From: Bacillus pseudomycoides
GTDB lineage: Bacteria > Bacillota > Bacilli > Bacillales > Bacillaceae_G
Reading direction: 5' to 3'
DNA length: 64,000 bases
Assembly: GCF_002551005.1 (NCBI RefSeq)
Contig: NZ_NVOY01000004.1
Span: forward strand, 62,001 to 126,000
Every line of letters starts with the position of its first letter. Positions within the stretch are counted from its first letter, which is position 1. Shown piece after piece: positions 1 to 10,774 of the stretch. A program made the position numbers and the translations under genes. Below the pieces are notes generated by a model. It saw only the letters and a program-made list of their open reading frames with translations, did not search any database and had not been told where the DNA came from.

Positions 1-483
<483 letters not shown>

Positions 484-519
484 TTACATTCAAGAAGCAG
501 CATTCAGTTTCCTTCCAAC

Positions 520-1782
520 TTAAGAAAAATCTTCTAAATTATATAATAATTCTTCAATATGAGTTTGCGTTGGATCTAGTTGTAATAAACGTGTAAATAC
601 TTCTTTCGCCTCTTTTCGCAACCCTTCTTCTAACAGGAAGTAGCCGTATTCCTCTAAGAAGTCTGGATGATTCTTAAAAGAAGTATATGCACTTTGGTAA
701 TGTTTTAATGCATCTGAATACAATTCTAATTGTTTTTTCGCATAGGCAATATCCCAAAGTAATTGCGTATCTGTCTCTCCATTATCAATGGCTTGTTCTA
801 CAACGGCAATAATCTCTTCATATCTTTCTTCTTCTTTTAAGATGTATGAATACTTTAATGTAGCCCCTAAATGTGAAGGATCAAGCTCTAATGCTTTTTT
901 CAGCGCAGCTTCCGCCTCATCTCTTCTCCCTAGTTTCGCTGCAATGTTAGCAAACTCTACATAAAATGGTACCGATAATTCGTCAATTTTTATTCCTTCT
1001 TGAAGCGTTTCATAACTTTCTTGAAGCATTCCTTCTTTTTCATAGCATTTTGCCAAATACATGTATAAAGATGCATATTCTGGATCTAGCTCTTTTAATT
1101 CTTCCCACGCACTAATTGCTCTTTGATACTGTTCTCCTTGATAGAGCGTAAACGCAAATCCAAATAAAGAATGTATATCCTTCTGCTCTTCTAAACCTTC
1201 CTCATAATAAGAAATCGCTTCAGCCCATTGCCCTAGTGCACTTAAATTTTCAGCCAAGCGAAGTGCAACAACAACACCGCCCATCACTTTATGCTCTGGA
1301 AGTAATGATTCATAATATGGAATTGCTTTACTATCTTCACCTTTACTGCTATATAATTCCCCAAGTCCAAAGGTAACTACTGGCTCATCCGGCATGATTG
1401 CTTTCGCTTTTAATAATTTTTGTTCTGCTACTTCGTCAAAACCTTGCATTTGATATAAATCAGATGAAAGTAATAGAGATTGAACATATAATTCATCATT
1501 CTCTGGAATATCGTGAAGTACTTCAATTGCTTCATCTTCTTTATCTAAATCAATATATAATTCTGCTAAAAATAACGTAAACTCACTTTCTTCCGGATAT
1601 AACAAATGTAAATCTTCTGCTATTTCTAACGCTTGATCTACAAACCCTAGCGTATAGTAATAACGGGCAATATCATACTTTTCTTCATCCGTACTTTGTT
1701 TTACTTGTTCTGCTAATAGTTGTAACCCTTTCTCCACTTCTCCGTTTTCAATATATGTAACAGCTTGTTCAAACTTTTGCAT
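520..1782 (-). CDS. ypiA: YpiA, tetratricopeptide repeat protein
   Basis: This 420-residue soluble protein is built almost wholly of tandem 34-residue tetratricopeptide repeats, visible as recurring blocks such as ALELDPSHLGATLKYSYILK and FTRLLQLDPTQTHIEELL. It has no signal peptide or membrane segment, so it should act in the cytoplasm as a protein-protein scaffold. The ATG at 1782 has a good AAGGAG site. It lies between aroA and ypiB, the position of B. subtilis ypiA, and is probably co-transcribed with ypiB. Partners are unknown. The family and name are well supported; the function is not. Confidence 0.88.
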   Translation of the reverse strand: MQKFEQAVTYIENGEVEKGLQLLAEQVKQSTDEEKYDIARYYYTLGFVDQALEIAEDLHLLYPEESEFTLFLAELYIDLDKEDEAIEVLHDIPENDELYVQSLLLSSDLYQMQGFDEVAEQKLLKAKAIMPDEPVVTFGLGELYSSKGEDSKAIPYYESLLPEHKVMGGVVVALRLAENLSALGQWAEAISYYEEGLEEQKDIHSLFGFAFTLYQGEQYQRAISAWEELKELDPEYASLYMYLAKCYEKEGMLQESYETLQEGIKIDELSVPFYVEFANIAAKLGRRDEAEAALKKALELDPSHLGATLKYSYILKEEERYEEIIAVVEQAIDNGETDTQLLWDIAYAKKQLELYSDALKHYQSAYTSFKNHPDFLEEYGYFLLEEGLRKEAKEVFTRLLQLDPTQTHIEELLYNLEDFS

Positions 1783-1893
1783 AACTCGCTCCTTTATATA
1801 AATACTTATGTAAATTCCATAATAAACAACTGCTTCTGCGTAATCAACTGTAATGATGAAGAAAAGAACCTTCTCAAAAAGGAAAAGATTCTT

Positions 1894-3177
1894 TTAGCTT
1901 TGTAGCATGTGTAACTGTTGAAAGAAATTTGGATATGACACAGCTACCGCTTCACTATTTTCAATAATAACTTCTCCATCTGCTATGCACGCTGCAATTC
2001 CTAACATCATACCAATACGATGATCCCCATAACTATTTACCGCATTTCCGTGTAATTGCATTTTACCACGGACAATCATACCATCTTCTGTCGCTTCAAT
2101 ATCTGCTCCTAATTTTTTCAATTCATTCACAACTGTATCAATGCGATTCGTTTCTTTTACTTTTAATTCTTCTGCATCCTTAATTACAGTTATCCCTTCA
2201 GCTTGCGTTGCTAACAATGCTATAATTGGAATTTCATCAATGAGTCTTGGGATCAGCGTACCACCAATCTCTATCCCTCTTAGCTGTGAAGTTTCAACTG
2301 TAATATCACCGTATGGCTCAAACTCTTCATTTCGAATATTATCGATAGATAAATTCGCCCCCATTTGGGATAGTACATCAAGAATCCCAGTTCTTGTTGG
2401 ATTTAACCCTACCTTTTTCAGTACAATTTTACTATTTGATACAATTGTACCTGCCGCTAAGAAAAAGGCAGCTGAGGAAATATCTCCTGGCACCTCAATA
2501 TTCGTGCTAGAGAGCTTTTGTCCACCTTGTAATGATACAGTTAATCCGTCAACAGTAACATCGCAACCAAACGCACGTAACATACGCTCTGTATGATCAC
2601 GAGATTGTAGTGGTTCTGTCACAGTTGTCACGCCTTCCCCTTGTAATCCCGCAAGAAGAACAGCTGATTTCACCTGCGCACTTGCTACAGGAGAAGAATA
2701 GTGTATACCTTTTATCTCCCCGCCTCGAATCGACAGCGGTGTAAACTGTCCATCTTCTCTTCCATCAATTTTAGCACCCATTTGCCGAAGGGGTGCTGTA
2801 ACACGTTTCATCGGACGTTTTCCAATTGAAGCATCTCCAATAACTGTACAATGAAACGGTACATTTGCAAGTATACCAAGCATTAACCGAATCGTCGTTC
2901 CTGAATTTCCAACATCTAATACTTCCGGTGGTTCTACTAATCCTTTTAATCCTTTTCCATATACAGTGACATCGGTACCATTTTTCTCAATCGTAATGCC
3001 TAACTTCTGAAAACAAGCAATCGTACTTAAGCAATCTTCACCTTGAAGAAAATTTGTAATCTTCGTAACTCCTTCTGCAATCGCCCCAAACATGACAGCA
3101 CGATGCGAAATGGACTTATCTCCAGGAATAAAAATCGTTCCGTTTAATCCATTCTTAAGCTTTGTTAATCGTTTCAC
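1894..3177 (-). CDS. aroA: 3-phosphoshikimate 1-carboxyvinyltransferase (EPSP synthase)
   Basis: EPSP synthase joins phosphoenolpyruvate to shikimate-3-phosphate in the sixth step of the chorismate pathway, in the cytoplasm. Family motifs seen are [14 protein letters not shown] near the N-terminus, GNSGTTIRL, and the late region with [13 protein letters not shown] chose the GTG at 3177 (427 residues) because a GAGGTG site sits six bases upstream and the product then begins [13 protein letters not shown], as family members do. An upstream in-frame ATG at 3201 has poorer ribosome-site spacing. B. subtilis calls this gene aroE. It is the last gene of the aro block. A hairpin, not tyrA, separates it from hisC. 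Confidence 0.95.
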   Translation of the reverse strand: MKRLTKLKNGLNGTIFIPGDKSISHRAVMFGAIAEGVTKITNFLQGEDCLSTIACFQKLGITIEKNGTDVTVYGKGLKGLVEPPEVLDVGNSGTTIRLMLGILANVPFHCTVIGDASIGKRPMKRVTAPLRQMGAKIDGREDGQFTPLSIRGGEIKGIHYSSPVASAQVKSAVLLAGLQGEGVTTVTEPLQSRDHTERMLRAFGCDVTVDGLTVSLQGGQKLSSTNIEVPGDISSAAFFLAAGTIVSNSKIVLKKVGLNPTRTGILDVLSQMGANLSIDNIRNEEFEPYGDITVETSQLRGIEIGGTLIPRLIDEIPIIALLATQAEGITVIKDAEELKVKETNRIDTVVNELKKLGADIEATEDGMIVRGKMQLHGNAVNSYGDHRIGMMLGIAACIADGEVIIENSEAVAVSYPNFFQQLHMLQS

Positions 3178-3254
3178 CTCGAACACCTCGTTACTATTCA
3201 CCTATGTATCCTCTCTTTATTGTACTTCTTTCTTTCTTCTTTTCGCAAATAAGA

Positions 3255-3292
3255 TGAAAGAAACGGCTCCTATTCATAGAGCCGTTTCTTTT
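3255..3292 (-). terminator. Hairpin between hisC and aroA
   Basis: Perfect 10-bp arms (3260-3269 and 3279-3288) flank a 9-base loop, starting four bases after the hisC stop. The T-rich tail is better on the plus strand but tolerable on the minus strand. It may terminate or attenuate transcription from hisC into aroA. Confidence 0.55.
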
Positions 3293-4405
3293 TTATGAAT
3301 ATGTCTCTTCTTTTCTCACATTTTTTTCTATGAGTTCAGTAAGCACTGCAATAATTTCGGCATTCTCTTCTTTCGTTCCAACTGTAATACGAATACCATT
3401 TGGTAGACCAAGCGGACCACCAGAACGAACGATGTATCCTTTTTGCAATAATCTTTCAAATACCTCATCACCTGGAAGCCCAAGATCTAAAAAGATAAAA
3501 TTCGTCTGTGATGGATAATAAAATACTTGATGCTTCTCACAAAAATCGTAATATTGCTGCAATCCCTCATTATTCATTTTCACACACTCTTGTAAAAACG
3601 CTTGATCTTCAATTGCAACTTGCGCAACTATCTGTGCAATTGATGACGTATTAAATGGTAATCTAGCAATTTCTAATAAACGTATTAACTTTTCATTTCC
3701 TACTGCATAACCAATGCGGAATGACGCTAATCCGTATGCTTTTGAAAATGTGCGCAATACCATCAAATTTTCAAAATTCTCTAAAAGTGGTAATGTTTGC
3801 GGATAATCTTTCGCTCCAGCATACTCATAGTATGCTTCATCCATAATAACAAGTGTTGTTTTTGGAACTGCCTCTAAGAATGAAAGTAATTGTTTTTCTG
3901 CTACATACGTTCCGGTTGGATTATTAGGGTTACAAATCCATACAATTCGTGTATGCTCATCAACTTGCGTAAGCATTGCCTCTAAATCGTGCGTACCTTC
4001 TTTTAAAGGGACTTCACGTACTTCCGCTTTTTCAATTACGGCATGATGACGATACTGTGAAAATGTCGGCTTTGCCATGACAACATTTGTTCCTTCTTGT
4101 AAAAGGGCACGGCTAATCATTTGAATGACTTCATCCAAACCGCTACCAAATATAATTTGTTCTCCTTTCACACGAAGATTCACTGCTAATTTTTCACGAA
4201 GAGCATACGCCCCGCCGTCCGGATAGAGCGCATATTGCCCAGCTAACGATGCCAACGCTTCATCTACACGTTGTGAACATCCAAATGGATTTTCATTTGA
4301 CGCTAGTTTCACAATTTTAGATAGTCCATATTGTCTCTTTACTTCTTCAATATTTCTTCCTGGCACATACGCTTTAAGCGACAATAATTGCTCTTTTACT
4401 TTCAT
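3293..4405 (-). CDS. hisC: Histidinol-phosphate / aromatic aminotransferase
   Basis: This is a PLP-dependent class I/II aminotransferase of 370 residues. It shows the HisC-type N-terminus ([13 protein letters not shown]), [11 protein letters not shown] for cofactor binding, and [17 protein letters not shown], where the lysine forms the Schiff base with PLP. In Bacillus the hisC copy in the aro block serves both histidine synthesis and transamination of prephenate-derived keto acids to phenylalanine and tyrosine, which fits its place between aroH and aroA. The ATG at 4405 follows a GGGGGA site. The block lacks tyrA, so the tyrosine branch must be completed elsewhere. Confidence 0.93.
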   Translation of the reverse strand: MKVKEQLLSLKAYVPGRNIEEVKRQYGLSKIVKLASNENPFGCSQRVDEALASLAGQYALYPDGGAYALREKLAVNLRVKGEQIIFGSGLDEVIQMISRALLQEGTNVVMAKPTFSQYRHHAVIEKAEVREVPLKEGTHDLEAMLTQVDEHTRIVWICNPNNPTGTYVAEKQLLSFLEAVPKTTLVIMDEAYYEYAGAKDYPQTLPLLENFENLMVLRTFSKAYGLASFRIGYAVGNEKLIRLLEIARLPFNTSSIAQIVAQVAIEDQAFLQECVKMNNEGLQQYYDFCEKHQVFYYPSQTNFIFLDLGLPGDEVFERLLQKGYIVRSGGPLGLPNGIRITVGTKEENAEIIAVLTELIEKNVRKEETYS

Positions 4406-4419
4406 TCAAATTCCCCCTG

Positions 4420-4782
4420 TCATTTTTGTAAATCGGGCCTTAGTCGTACCGCTTTCTCTAAATAGACATGTTGAATTTCATGCTGGTGTTTATTTGTCAT
4501 AACCGTCATCATAACGCGAATACATTTCTCAAGAGCATCTGGTACTTCTATTTCTTGCATGCACATAACCGGTACATATGCCCAGCCTTCAATACATCTT
4601 AATGCCGCCGCTGGGAAACATGCATTTATATCTGCTGTTGTTGAAATCAGTACAGATACAATCTCAACGGGAGAAACTCTATTATCGCTTGCCATTTTTT
4701 TCACTAAACGCTCTGTCGCAATCAATATTTGTTCTGTTTCATTACAATTGACTGTAGTTGCGCCGCGAATCGCGCGAATCAA
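4420..4782 (-). CDS. aroH: Chorismate mutase, AroH type
   Basis: A monofunctional chorismate mutase of 120 residues that converts chorismate to prephenate. It matches the trimeric B. subtilis AroH fold: N-terminal IRGATTV with the catalytic arginine, the conserved CIRVMMT arginine, and VYLEKAVRLRPDL near the C-terminus. The start is TTG at 4782, which overlaps the aroB stop codon (TTGA). The GGGGGAG site upstream lies inside aroB, so translation is probably coupled. It is followed 14 bases later by hisC. Confidence 0.95.
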   Translation of the reverse strand: MIRAIRGATTVNCNETEQILIATERLVKKMASDNRVSPVEIVSVLISTTADINACFPAAALRCIEGWAYVPVMCMQEIEVPDALEKCIRVMMTVMTNKHQHEIQHVYLEKAVRLRPDLQK

Positions 4783-5870
4783 ATAGACTCCCCCTCTCTT
4801 TGAAATGACTCTAAAGCTGTGCGGACGGTTTCATCTGAAATAGATACGACATCCACTACCCCAATCTCCTGCATAACAACCATACGAATTGTTCCGCCGT
4901 TCGCTTTTTTATCTTGTTTCATTACTTGAATAAGACGGTTCACATCAAGTCTATTCGGCATAATTGGATAGCCATAAGCCGTAAACCAACGTTTGATCTC
5001 CTTATATTGAAGGTCTTTTTCACATATTTGTTCACTTAAAAAGATCGCAAATAACATACCAATTGCAACGCCGTCGCCATGTGTTATGTTGCCATATCCC
5101 ATCTCTTTTTCAAGTGCATGCCCAAGTGTATGCCCAAAATTCAAGTGAGCACGAATACCTTTTTCAGTTTCATCCTCTGCAACAATTTTTGCCTTTACTG
5201 GAATCGCTCGTTGCAGTGTATAAATTAATCTATCATCTCTTAAATCAGTCAGCTGTTTCACTTCTTTACGAAGCCAATGATATAATTCTACATCTCCAAT
5301 AAGGGAATGCTTAATGACCTCCGCATAACCAGAGCGCCACTCTTCTTCTGAAAGCGAATTTAAAAACGGAGTATGATAAATCACCGCTTCTGGTTGATGA
5401 AATGCGCCAATCATATTTTTCCCAAGCGGATGATTAATTGCCACTTTTCCTCCAACAGCACTATCATGCGCAAGTAAAGTAGTTGGTATTTGGACAAATC
5501 GAATCCCTCTCATAAACGTCGCTGCAACAAATCCCGCTAAATCTCCAATCATTCCGCCGCCAAGTGCAAGAATGAGCGAATGACGATCCAAACCATTTTC
5601 AAGCGCAAACGTTTGAGCCGCATAATAATTTTCAAACGATTTTTCTTTCTCACCGCTTGGAACTACGAACGAAAATACTTCTTTTTTTACATGCAAAGTA
5701 TCAATCACTTCGTCTAAATGAAATGATGCTACCGTTTCATCAGAAATCAGTAAAATATTTGAAACAGCTGGCTTCATATTTTCTATAAGCGTTGCTAGTT
5801 GTGATAGTGCATCATTTCCGACATACACATCGTATTGTTTAGAACTTGTTTGAATCTGTATTGTCTCCAT
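4779..5870 (-). CDS. aroB: 3-dehydroquinate synthase
   Basis: AroB (363 residues) is an NAD- and metal-dependent enzyme that cyclises DAHP to 3-dehydroquinate, the second step of the shikimate pathway. The glycine-rich NAD site GGGMIGDLAGFVAATFMRG and the metal-binding histidine region HTLGHALEKEMGYGNITHGDG are clear. The ATG at 5870 overlaps the aroF stop by one base (TAATG), and its own stop overlaps the aroH start. aroF-aroB-aroH is therefore a tightly coupled transcript, in the B. subtilis order. Confidence 0.96.
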   Translation of the reverse strand: METIQIQTSSKQYDVYVGNDALSQLATLIENMKPAVSNILLISDETVASFHLDEVIDTLHVKKEVFSFVVPSGEKEKSFENYYAAQTFALENGLDRHSLILALGGGMIGDLAGFVAATFMRGIRFVQIPTTLLAHDSAVGGKVAINHPLGKNMIGAFHQPEAVIYHTPFLNSLSEEEWRSGYAEVIKHSLIGDVELYHWLRKEVKQLTDLRDDRLIYTLQRAIPVKAKIVAEDETEKGIRAHLNFGHTLGHALEKEMGYGNITHGDGVAIGMLFAIFLSEQICEKDLQYKEIKRWFTAYGYPIMPNRLDVNRLIQVMKQDKKANGGTIRMVVMQEIGVVDVVSISDETVRTALESFQREGESI

Positions 5871-7042
5871 TAAAACTCCCTCGCATATTCGTTATGTTTC
5901 TTAATATTTTCACGAATTAAATCGATGCGATCCGTTCCAAATTGTTCAATGACAGCTGTGGCAAGCTCCCAAGCTACAACAGCTTCTGCTACAACACTTG
6001 CTGCTGGCACTGCACAACTATCAGAACGCTCAATACTTGCTTGAAACACTTCTTTCGTATCAATATCTATACTTTGCAGCGGTTTATATAGAGTTGGAAT
6101 TGGTTTCATAACCCCGCGAACAATAACTGGCATCCCAGTCGTCATACCACCTTCTAACCCACCGGCGTTATTTGTACGTCTTGTATACCCATGATCCTTG
6201 TCCCATAAAATCTCGTCATGGACAAGGCTTCCAGGTTTATGTGCTGCTTCAAAACCAATTCCAATCTCCACTCCTTTGAATGCATTAATACTCATGATCG
6301 CCGCTGCAAGTTTTGCATCCAATTTACGATCGTAATGCACATAACTTCCAACACCAATCGGCATCCCTTCAACAACAACTTCAACGATTCCTCCGATAGA
6401 ATCTCCGTTTGTTTTCGCATTATCGATTGCCTGCATCATTTTCTTTCCTGCTTCTTCATCTAAACATCGAACAGGAGATGCTTCCGTAATCGTTTGTAGC
6501 TCTTCAATAGAGGCATACGATTGCTTTTCTGCTTTTACTCCGCCAATTTCAATAACATGTCCCGCTATTTTTATCCCAAATTCTTCTAAAATACGCTTTG
6601 CAACAGCTCCAGCAGCAACACGAACCGTCGTTTCCCTAGCAGAAGAACGTTCTAATACATTTCGCATATCACGATGGCCATATTTAATTGCTCCGTTTAA
6701 ATCTGCATGTCCTGGACGAGGTCGTGTAATTTGCCGTTTTACTTCTTTTGATTCTTCATCTGTTAACGGCTCTGCCCCCATAATTTTTGTCCAATGTGTA
6801 AAATCACGATTTTCGACAACAAGTGTAATTGGTGCACCAATTGTATATCCATGACGAACACCGCTTAAAATTTGAACTTGATCTTTTTCAATTTGCATGC
6901 GGCGTCCACGACCGTAGCCTTTTTGTCTTCTTTCTAACTCCGTATTAATATCATCTGCTACTAAAGATAAACCTGCCGGAATCCCCTCTAAAATTGTCGT
7001 TAGTTGCGGTCCGTGAGATTCACCAGCTGTTATATATCTCAT
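5870..7042 (-). CDS. aroF: Chorismate synthase
   Basis: Chorismate synthase (aroC in E. coli naming) makes chorismate from EPSP and needs reduced FMN. All family signatures are present in 390 residues: [11 protein letters not shown] at the start, [30 protein letters not shown], and [18 protein letters not shown] near the end. The ATG at 7042 follows a GGGGAG site. It heads the aroF-aroB-aroH-hisC cluster. B. subtilis has cheR between this gene and ndk; here a 366-base non-coding stretch holds a dispersed repeat and the ndk terminator instead. Confidence 0.96.
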   Translation of the reverse strand: MRYITAGESHGPQLTTILEGIPAGLSLVADDINTELERRQKGYGRGRRMQIEKDQVQILSGVRHGYTIGAPITLVVENRDFTHWTKIMGAEPLTDEESKEVKRQITRPRPGHADLNGAIKYGHRDMRNVLERSSARETTVRVAAGAVAKRILEEFGIKIAGHVIEIGGVKAEKQSYASIEELQTITEASPVRCLDEEAGKKMMQAIDNAKTNGDSIGGIVEVVVEGMPIGVGSYVHYDRKLDAKLAAAIMSINAFKGVEIGIGFEAAHKPGSLVHDEILWDKDHGYTRRTNNAGGLEGGMTTGMPVIVRGVMKPIPTLYKPLQSIDIDTKEVFQASIERSDSCAVPAASVVAEAVVAWELATAVIEQFGTDRIDLIRENIKKHNEYAREF

Positions 7043-7104
7043 CGGTTACTCCCCTTTACTTCAGTATTTATGTAACACTATATCATAACCTTTATTGTTT
7101 CGTA

Positions 7105-7245
7105 ACTAAATAAGTACAAATTGAAAAAACGACATAAAAACCCCTTTCTTTTTAAGACAGCGGGAGCATCTGGCCGTGCATAGAAGCGGTCAAGGCCTTT
7201 TTCTGCCACATGCGAAGTTAAAACAAAGAGAAACAGCAAGTGCAA
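7105..7245 (-). repeat. Dispersed intergenic repeat, family B, copy 1
   Basis: Read on the minus strand, this stretch aligns by eye with 44485-44677 and 51217-51408. Shared blocks include TTTCTCTTTGTTTTAACTTC, CGCATGTGGCAG, GACCGCTTCTATGCA, GGCCAGATGCTC and TTTTTATGTCG. It is non-coding and can fold, because the GCATGTGGC block partly pairs with GGCCAGATGC. Its function is unknown. Confidence 0.8.
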
Positions 7246-7315
7246 GTTCCTATTTGTTGTGCATATGAGTAACTTATATGTTAAAACACCAATATGAATT
7301 TACATAATTTGAAAC

Positions 7316-7360
7316 AAAAAAGCGCAAGAAGGAGTGTGACCATCCTTTCTTGCGCTTTTT
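7316..7360 (-). terminator. ndk Rho-independent terminator
   Basis: GCGCAAGAA pairs with TTCTTGCGC, with extra GGA/TCC pairing towards the loop. On the minus strand the stem is followed by a T run. Confidence 0.85.
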
Positions 7361-7408
7361 CCATTGTACCTACTATTTTTAAAGCGGTTACAAATTATTT
7401 AAAAATAA

Positions 7409-7855
7409 TTAGTAAATCCACTCATTCATTACTCTAGAATACTCAACTAGCTCTTCTTTTTTAAAGAAAATACCAATTTCACGTTCTGCACTTTCAAGAG
7501 AATCTGAACCGTGAATAATATTTTTCCCAACAGTTAGTCCAAAGTCACCGCGAATTGTACCAGGTGCAGCTTCACTTGGTTTTGTTTTTCCCATCATATT
7601 ACGAGCTGTTTCAACAACGCCTTCACCTTGCCATACCATTGCAAAAACAGGTCCAGATGTAATAAAATCTACTAATTCGCCGAAGAATGGCTTTTCTTTA
7701 TGCTCACCGTAGTGCTCTCCAGCAATCTCTGGTGTGATTTGCATTAGCTTAGCTCCGACTAATTGAAAGCCCTTTCTTTCGAATCTAGCAACAATCTCCC
7801 CAATGATTGCACGTTGTACACCATCTGGTTTTACCATTAAAAACGTTTTTTCCAT
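7409..7855 (-). CDS. ndk: Nucleoside diphosphate kinase
   Basis: Ndk equilibrates NTP and NDP pools by transferring the ATP gamma-phosphate through a phospho-histidine. The 148-residue product has the family start [13 protein letters not shown], the RNMMGKTKP region, and the active-site histidine in NIIHGSDS. I chose the ATG at 7855, which has GGAGAG ten bases upstream; the in-frame ATG at 7870 lacks a spaced ribosome site. It lies downstream of hepT with a gap of about 120 bases and ends in its own terminator. Confidence 0.96.
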   Translation of the reverse strand: MEKTFLMVKPDGVQRAIIGEIVARFERKGFQLVGAKLMQITPEIAGEHYGEHKEKPFFGELVDFITSGPVFAMVWQGEGVVETARNMMGKTKPSEAAPGTIRGDFGLTVGKNIIHGSDSLESAEREIGIFFKKEELVEYSRVMNEWIY

Positions 7856-7977
7856 AATAAATCTCTCCACTTCTCATTATGTATATAATTGTATATCCCC
7901 AAACACATAGTATCACCCTTATCAGAATTGTGCAATAGTTTTGAAATGGAGAGATTATTATTTTTCTCAAAAAACAT

Positions 7978-8940
7978 TTAAAATTTACGTTTTCCAATAT
8001 ATTTTGCAACATTTTGCAACGCCAGTTTTGCCTGTCCACGAGGCAACGGCTTAATCACTTCTAGTGCTTTATGTAAATATCTCTCGCTAAATGCAAAAGC
8101 TTGATCAATTGCATCACTATTTTTGACTGCTTCAATCAGTCTCTTCATTTCATCCGAAGACGTATTTTCGTTAACTTGAACAATTCTCTCACGAAGTGCT
8201 CGGTCTTCCATTGCATATAAAACAGGAAGTGTAATATTACCTTGTAATAAATCTCCCCCTGCTGGTTTTCCAAGCTTTTCTTCTGTTGATACAAAATCTA
8301 AAATATCATCAATAATTTGATATGACATACCAACAAAGTACCCATACCAAAATAAACGATTTACAGTATCCCGACAGGACCCAGATGCAAGGGCACCTAA
8401 TTGACAGCTAGCTGCAATTAACAATGCTGTTTTCCGCTTTATACGACGTAAATATGTTCGTAAATTTTGCCCAAAATCATACTTATCTTTAATTTGCTCA
8501 ATTTCACCTTTACACACTTCAAGAATTGTATTTGATAATGCTTTATGGACTTCTGGATTTTCTAAATTTGTAATGCATTCCAGAGACTTTGCAAATAGAT
8601 AGTCACCTGTATACATTGCAATGCGATCACCCCAATTGGCATTTACAGTCGCACTTCCTCTTCTTAAAAGAGCGGCATCAATTACATCATCATGCACAAG
8701 AGAAGCCATATGGATAAGCTCTAATGCAACCGCAACATGCTTAATCACATCAAGCTTATAATCGCCAAATTTCCCTGCAAGCAGAACGAAAACAGGTCGG
8801 ATTCTTTTTCCACCGGCCTCAATTAGTTGCAACGCTGCTTCTTCCAGCAATTGTTGCTCAGAAGCAACAACTATTTTTAGTTCTTTCTCAATTTTATCAA
8901 TATCCGATCGTAAAAAAGAATACATAAGTTGTAACTTCAT
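7978..8940 (-). CDS. hepT: Heptaprenyl diphosphate synthase component II
   Basis: HepT is the catalytic large subunit of heptaprenyl diphosphate synthase and makes the C35 side chain of menaquinone-7 together with HepS. Both aspartate-rich prenyltransferase motifs are visible, LVHDDVID and QIIDDILDF, with GGKRIRP upstream. I start at the ATG at 8940 (320 residues) because AAGGTGA lies correctly in front of it; a GTG three codons earlier overlaps that site. Order hepS-menG-hepT on the minus strand matches B. subtilis. Confidence 0.95.
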   Translation of the reverse strand: MKLQLMYSFLRSDIDKIEKELKIVVASEQQLLEEAALQLIEAGGKRIRPVFVLLAGKFGDYKLDVIKHVAVALELIHMASLVHDDVIDAALLRRGSATVNANWGDRIAMYTGDYLFAKSLECITNLENPEVHKALSNTILEVCKGEIEQIKDKYDFGQNLRTYLRRIKRKTALLIAASCQLGALASGSCRDTVNRLFWYGYFVGMSYQIIDDILDFVSTEEKLGKPAGGDLLQGNITLPVLYAMEDRALRERIVQVNENTSSDEMKRLIEAVKNSDAIDQAFAFSERYLHKALEVIKPLPRGQAKLALQNVAKYIGKRKF

Positions 8941-8993
8941 ATCGTTCACCTTAACCTAAAACTTCTTTTCTATTTTATCCCGCTCTAATCAAT

Positions 8994-9028
8994 AACAAAA
9001 CTTCCACCTTAAAATTATCAGAAAATAC
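8994..9028 (-). promoter_or_regulatory. Repeat fragment and CodY-like 15-mer before hepT
   Basis: Bases 9013-9027 match 13 of 15 positions of the CodY box consensus AATTTTCWGAAAATT. The adjoining bases 8996-9012 are a short copy of a fragment also seen at 28985-29006 and, more weakly, at 14750-14770. AT-rich chance is a real alternative for the CodY call. Confidence 0.3.
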
Positions 9029-9038
9029 ATTTCCTCAT

Positions 9039-9746
9039 TTACTTCGGTTTATATCCTAAATGCATTGCTGCTACTCCAAAAGTAAACGGCTTTACTTGTA
9101 CTTTTTCTAATCCAGCCTCTTCAAACATACGGGCCAATTCTTTCATCCCTGGAAATGTACTTGCAGATTCTTGTAACCATGAATATTCTTTGTAACTTTT
9201 GGCAAATAACTTTCCAAATAACGGCATGATAAATTTAAAATATAAAAAGTAACCTTGGCGGACTCCAATCATTGTCGGTTGAGATGTTTCTAAACAAATA
9301 ACCTTTCCACCCGGTTTTACAACACGCGTCATTTCCTTTAATACCTGCATATAATCTGGTACGTTCCGGAGCCCAAATCCAATTGTGACATAATCAAACA
9401 TATTATCCTCAAATGGCAATTCCATCGCATTACCATGAAGTAATTCTACTTGATTTAATTGTAAAGCAGCCACTTTCTCTTTTCCAACAGAAAGCATATT
9501 TTTACTAAAATCTAATCCATATACCTTCCCGCTAGAACCGACTGCATCAGCAAGCCCAATCGTCCAGTCAGCCGTTCCACAACATACATCAAGCGCTATG
9601 CTGCCCGGTTGAACATCCATAATTCGCATTGTTTCTTTGCGCCATGCTTTATGTCTTTGAAAGCTAATAACCGAATTCATTACATCGTATTTATTATATA
9701 TCTTCTCAAATACGTCATGTACTCTTTCTTCTTTTGATTGTTGCAT
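9039..9746 (-). CDS. menG: Demethylmenaquinone methyltransferase
   Basis: This SAM-dependent methyltransferase (UbiE/MenG family, 235 residues, called menH in older B. subtilis naming) performs the last step of menaquinone synthesis. Motif I for SAM is [16 protein letters not shown], and the family signatures [17 protein letters not shown] and [11 protein letters not shown] are clear. The ATG at 9746 has an AGAAGGG site. It sits between hepS (35 bases upstream) and hepT, so the three menaquinone genes form one transcript. Confidence 0.95.
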   Translation of the reverse strand: MQQSKEERVHDVFEKIYNKYDVMNSVISFQRHKAWRKETMRIMDVQPGSIALDVCCGTADWTIGLADAVGSSGKVYGLDFSKNMLSVGKEKVAALQLNQVELLHGNAMELPFEDNMFDYVTIGFGLRNVPDYMQVLKEMTRVVKPGGKVICLETSQPTMIGVRQGYFLYFKFIMPLFGKLFAKSYKEYSWLQESASTFPGMKELARMFEEAGLEKVQVKPFTFGVAAMHLGYKPK

Positions 9747-9781
9747 GCTTTACCCTTCTTCCAACTGTAAATTCAAAATGT

Positions 9782-10525
9782 TCAAGTGGCCTCTTTCAAT
9801 GTGGAAAGAAATGTTTCAATTCCTGTATTATTTTGCACCAAAGTATTGACCTGACTTCGCATTTTTCTTATCAATTCGTTATATACGGTTTCTACTTTTA
9901 TTTCATCATCATGAGACAAAATCTTTTGAAATGCAGCAAATACAGGTGACGATTCTTTCTTCATGTATATTTGATACTCAGTTTGCAAACGATCTATTGT
10001 TAACATGTTAGTTATTGCAGACTTTACATGCGGCACTTGAAAATGATCACATGTTTTCTGTAAAAGAGCCGATTCAATCATTCCGACACTTTTTAACATT
10101 TCTTCAATCGTTTCATACGTTTGCTGATATAGCATAATTTTTTGTTCATTGATTTCTTTAATCCCGTCTGCTAAGGCACGAATCAATGTGATATCATGAT
10201 TCATTGAAAGTAAATAATAATATAACCCGCTGTAATAATCACCTGCTAATACCGTTAATTGGCGCCGCTTATGAAATTCATCGGTCTCTTCTTTATTTGA
10301 TACTTTCTCATGCGTGTCCAAAGCAATTTGTACAAGCATAATTGTAACTGCGTAATGTTCAATTTGTTCTTTATGTAAGTTTGCACTTTTTAAAATGGAA
10401 TATAAGAACGCTATTTTTTTTTCATCAACAACTGGTTCTTCAATATATTTTATAAAATAAGGATGGCGTAGTTTTTTATATAGCTGCTCCTTTATATCCG
10501 CAAACCCTCCGTAAATTTCACCCAC
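9782..10525 (-). CDS. hepS: Heptaprenyl diphosphate synthase component I
   Basis: HepS is the small non-catalytic partner of HepT in menaquinone side-chain synthesis. The sequence is poorly conserved in general. The N-terminal region IKEQLYKKLRHPYFIKYIEEP, the length (about 247 residues) and the position directly upstream of menG support the call. The start is uncertain: the GTG at 10525 is favoured because AAGGGTGA precedes it by five bases, while a GTG at 10534 lies inside that site. B. subtilis has mtrB just upstream; here there is only non-coding DNA with a dispersed repeat. Confidence 0.88.
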   Translation of the reverse strand: MGEIYGGFADIKEQLYKKLRHPYFIKYIEEPVVDEKKIAFLYSILKSANLHKEQIEHYAVTIMLVQIALDTHEKVSNKEETDEFHKRRQLTVLAGDYYSGLYYYLLSMNHDITLIRALADGIKEINEQKIMLYQQTYETIEEMLKSVGMIESALLQKTCDHFQVPHVKSAITNMLTIDRLQTEYQIYMKKESSPVFAAFQKILSHDDEIKVETVYNELIRKMRSQVNTLVQNNTGIETFLSTLKEAT

Positions 10526-10667
10526 AAAAATCACCCTTGTTTTCTAATTCATAAAACCTATTATAACACATTCATTCATTTTTCTATAAATAAAACTTGA
10601 CGCAACAAACCAAAGTAAAAAAATCGATCTTTACTTCATCTCATCTTAAGCATTAAATCGTTATAAA

Positions 10668-10774
10668 ATAAAATGAAACTTCCATCAGTGTGGTTTCCTT
10701 CATCCCCCACCTATCTTCTTTGATTCTTCCTCAATCTTGAGATGGGGTCTTACTGCCCATGAATAGCGGCATAA
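10668..10774 (+). repeat. Dispersed intergenic repeat, family A, full copy
   Basis: It begins ATGAAACTTCCATCAGTG, continues TTCATCCCCCACC, and ends GAGATGGGGTCTTACTGCC followed by GAATAGCGGCATAAA. The CCCCCAC and GTGGGG/GATGGGG blocks can pair across the element. The same ends occur at 60455-60546, 36754-36830, 25384-25436, 29066-29112 and 14789-15043. Confidence 0.8.

Larger units (their letters stand above)
7043..7408. other. Intergenic region aroF-ndk, no gene
   Basis: No plausible coding frame is seen. The stretch contains a family B dispersed repeat (about 7105-7245) and the ndk terminator (7316-7360). The aroF promoter should also lie here, but I could not assign it with confidence. 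Confidence 0.7.

Noticed and set aside
3178-3201. Longer aroA N-terminus from ATG 3201
   Set aside because: The GTG at 3177 has a correctly spaced GAGGTG and gives the usual family N-terminus; the upstream ATG has no well-spaced site.
7785-8039. Minus-strand frame of 84 codons between ndk and hepT
   Set aside because: It overlaps both real genes in another frame and has no family resemblance.
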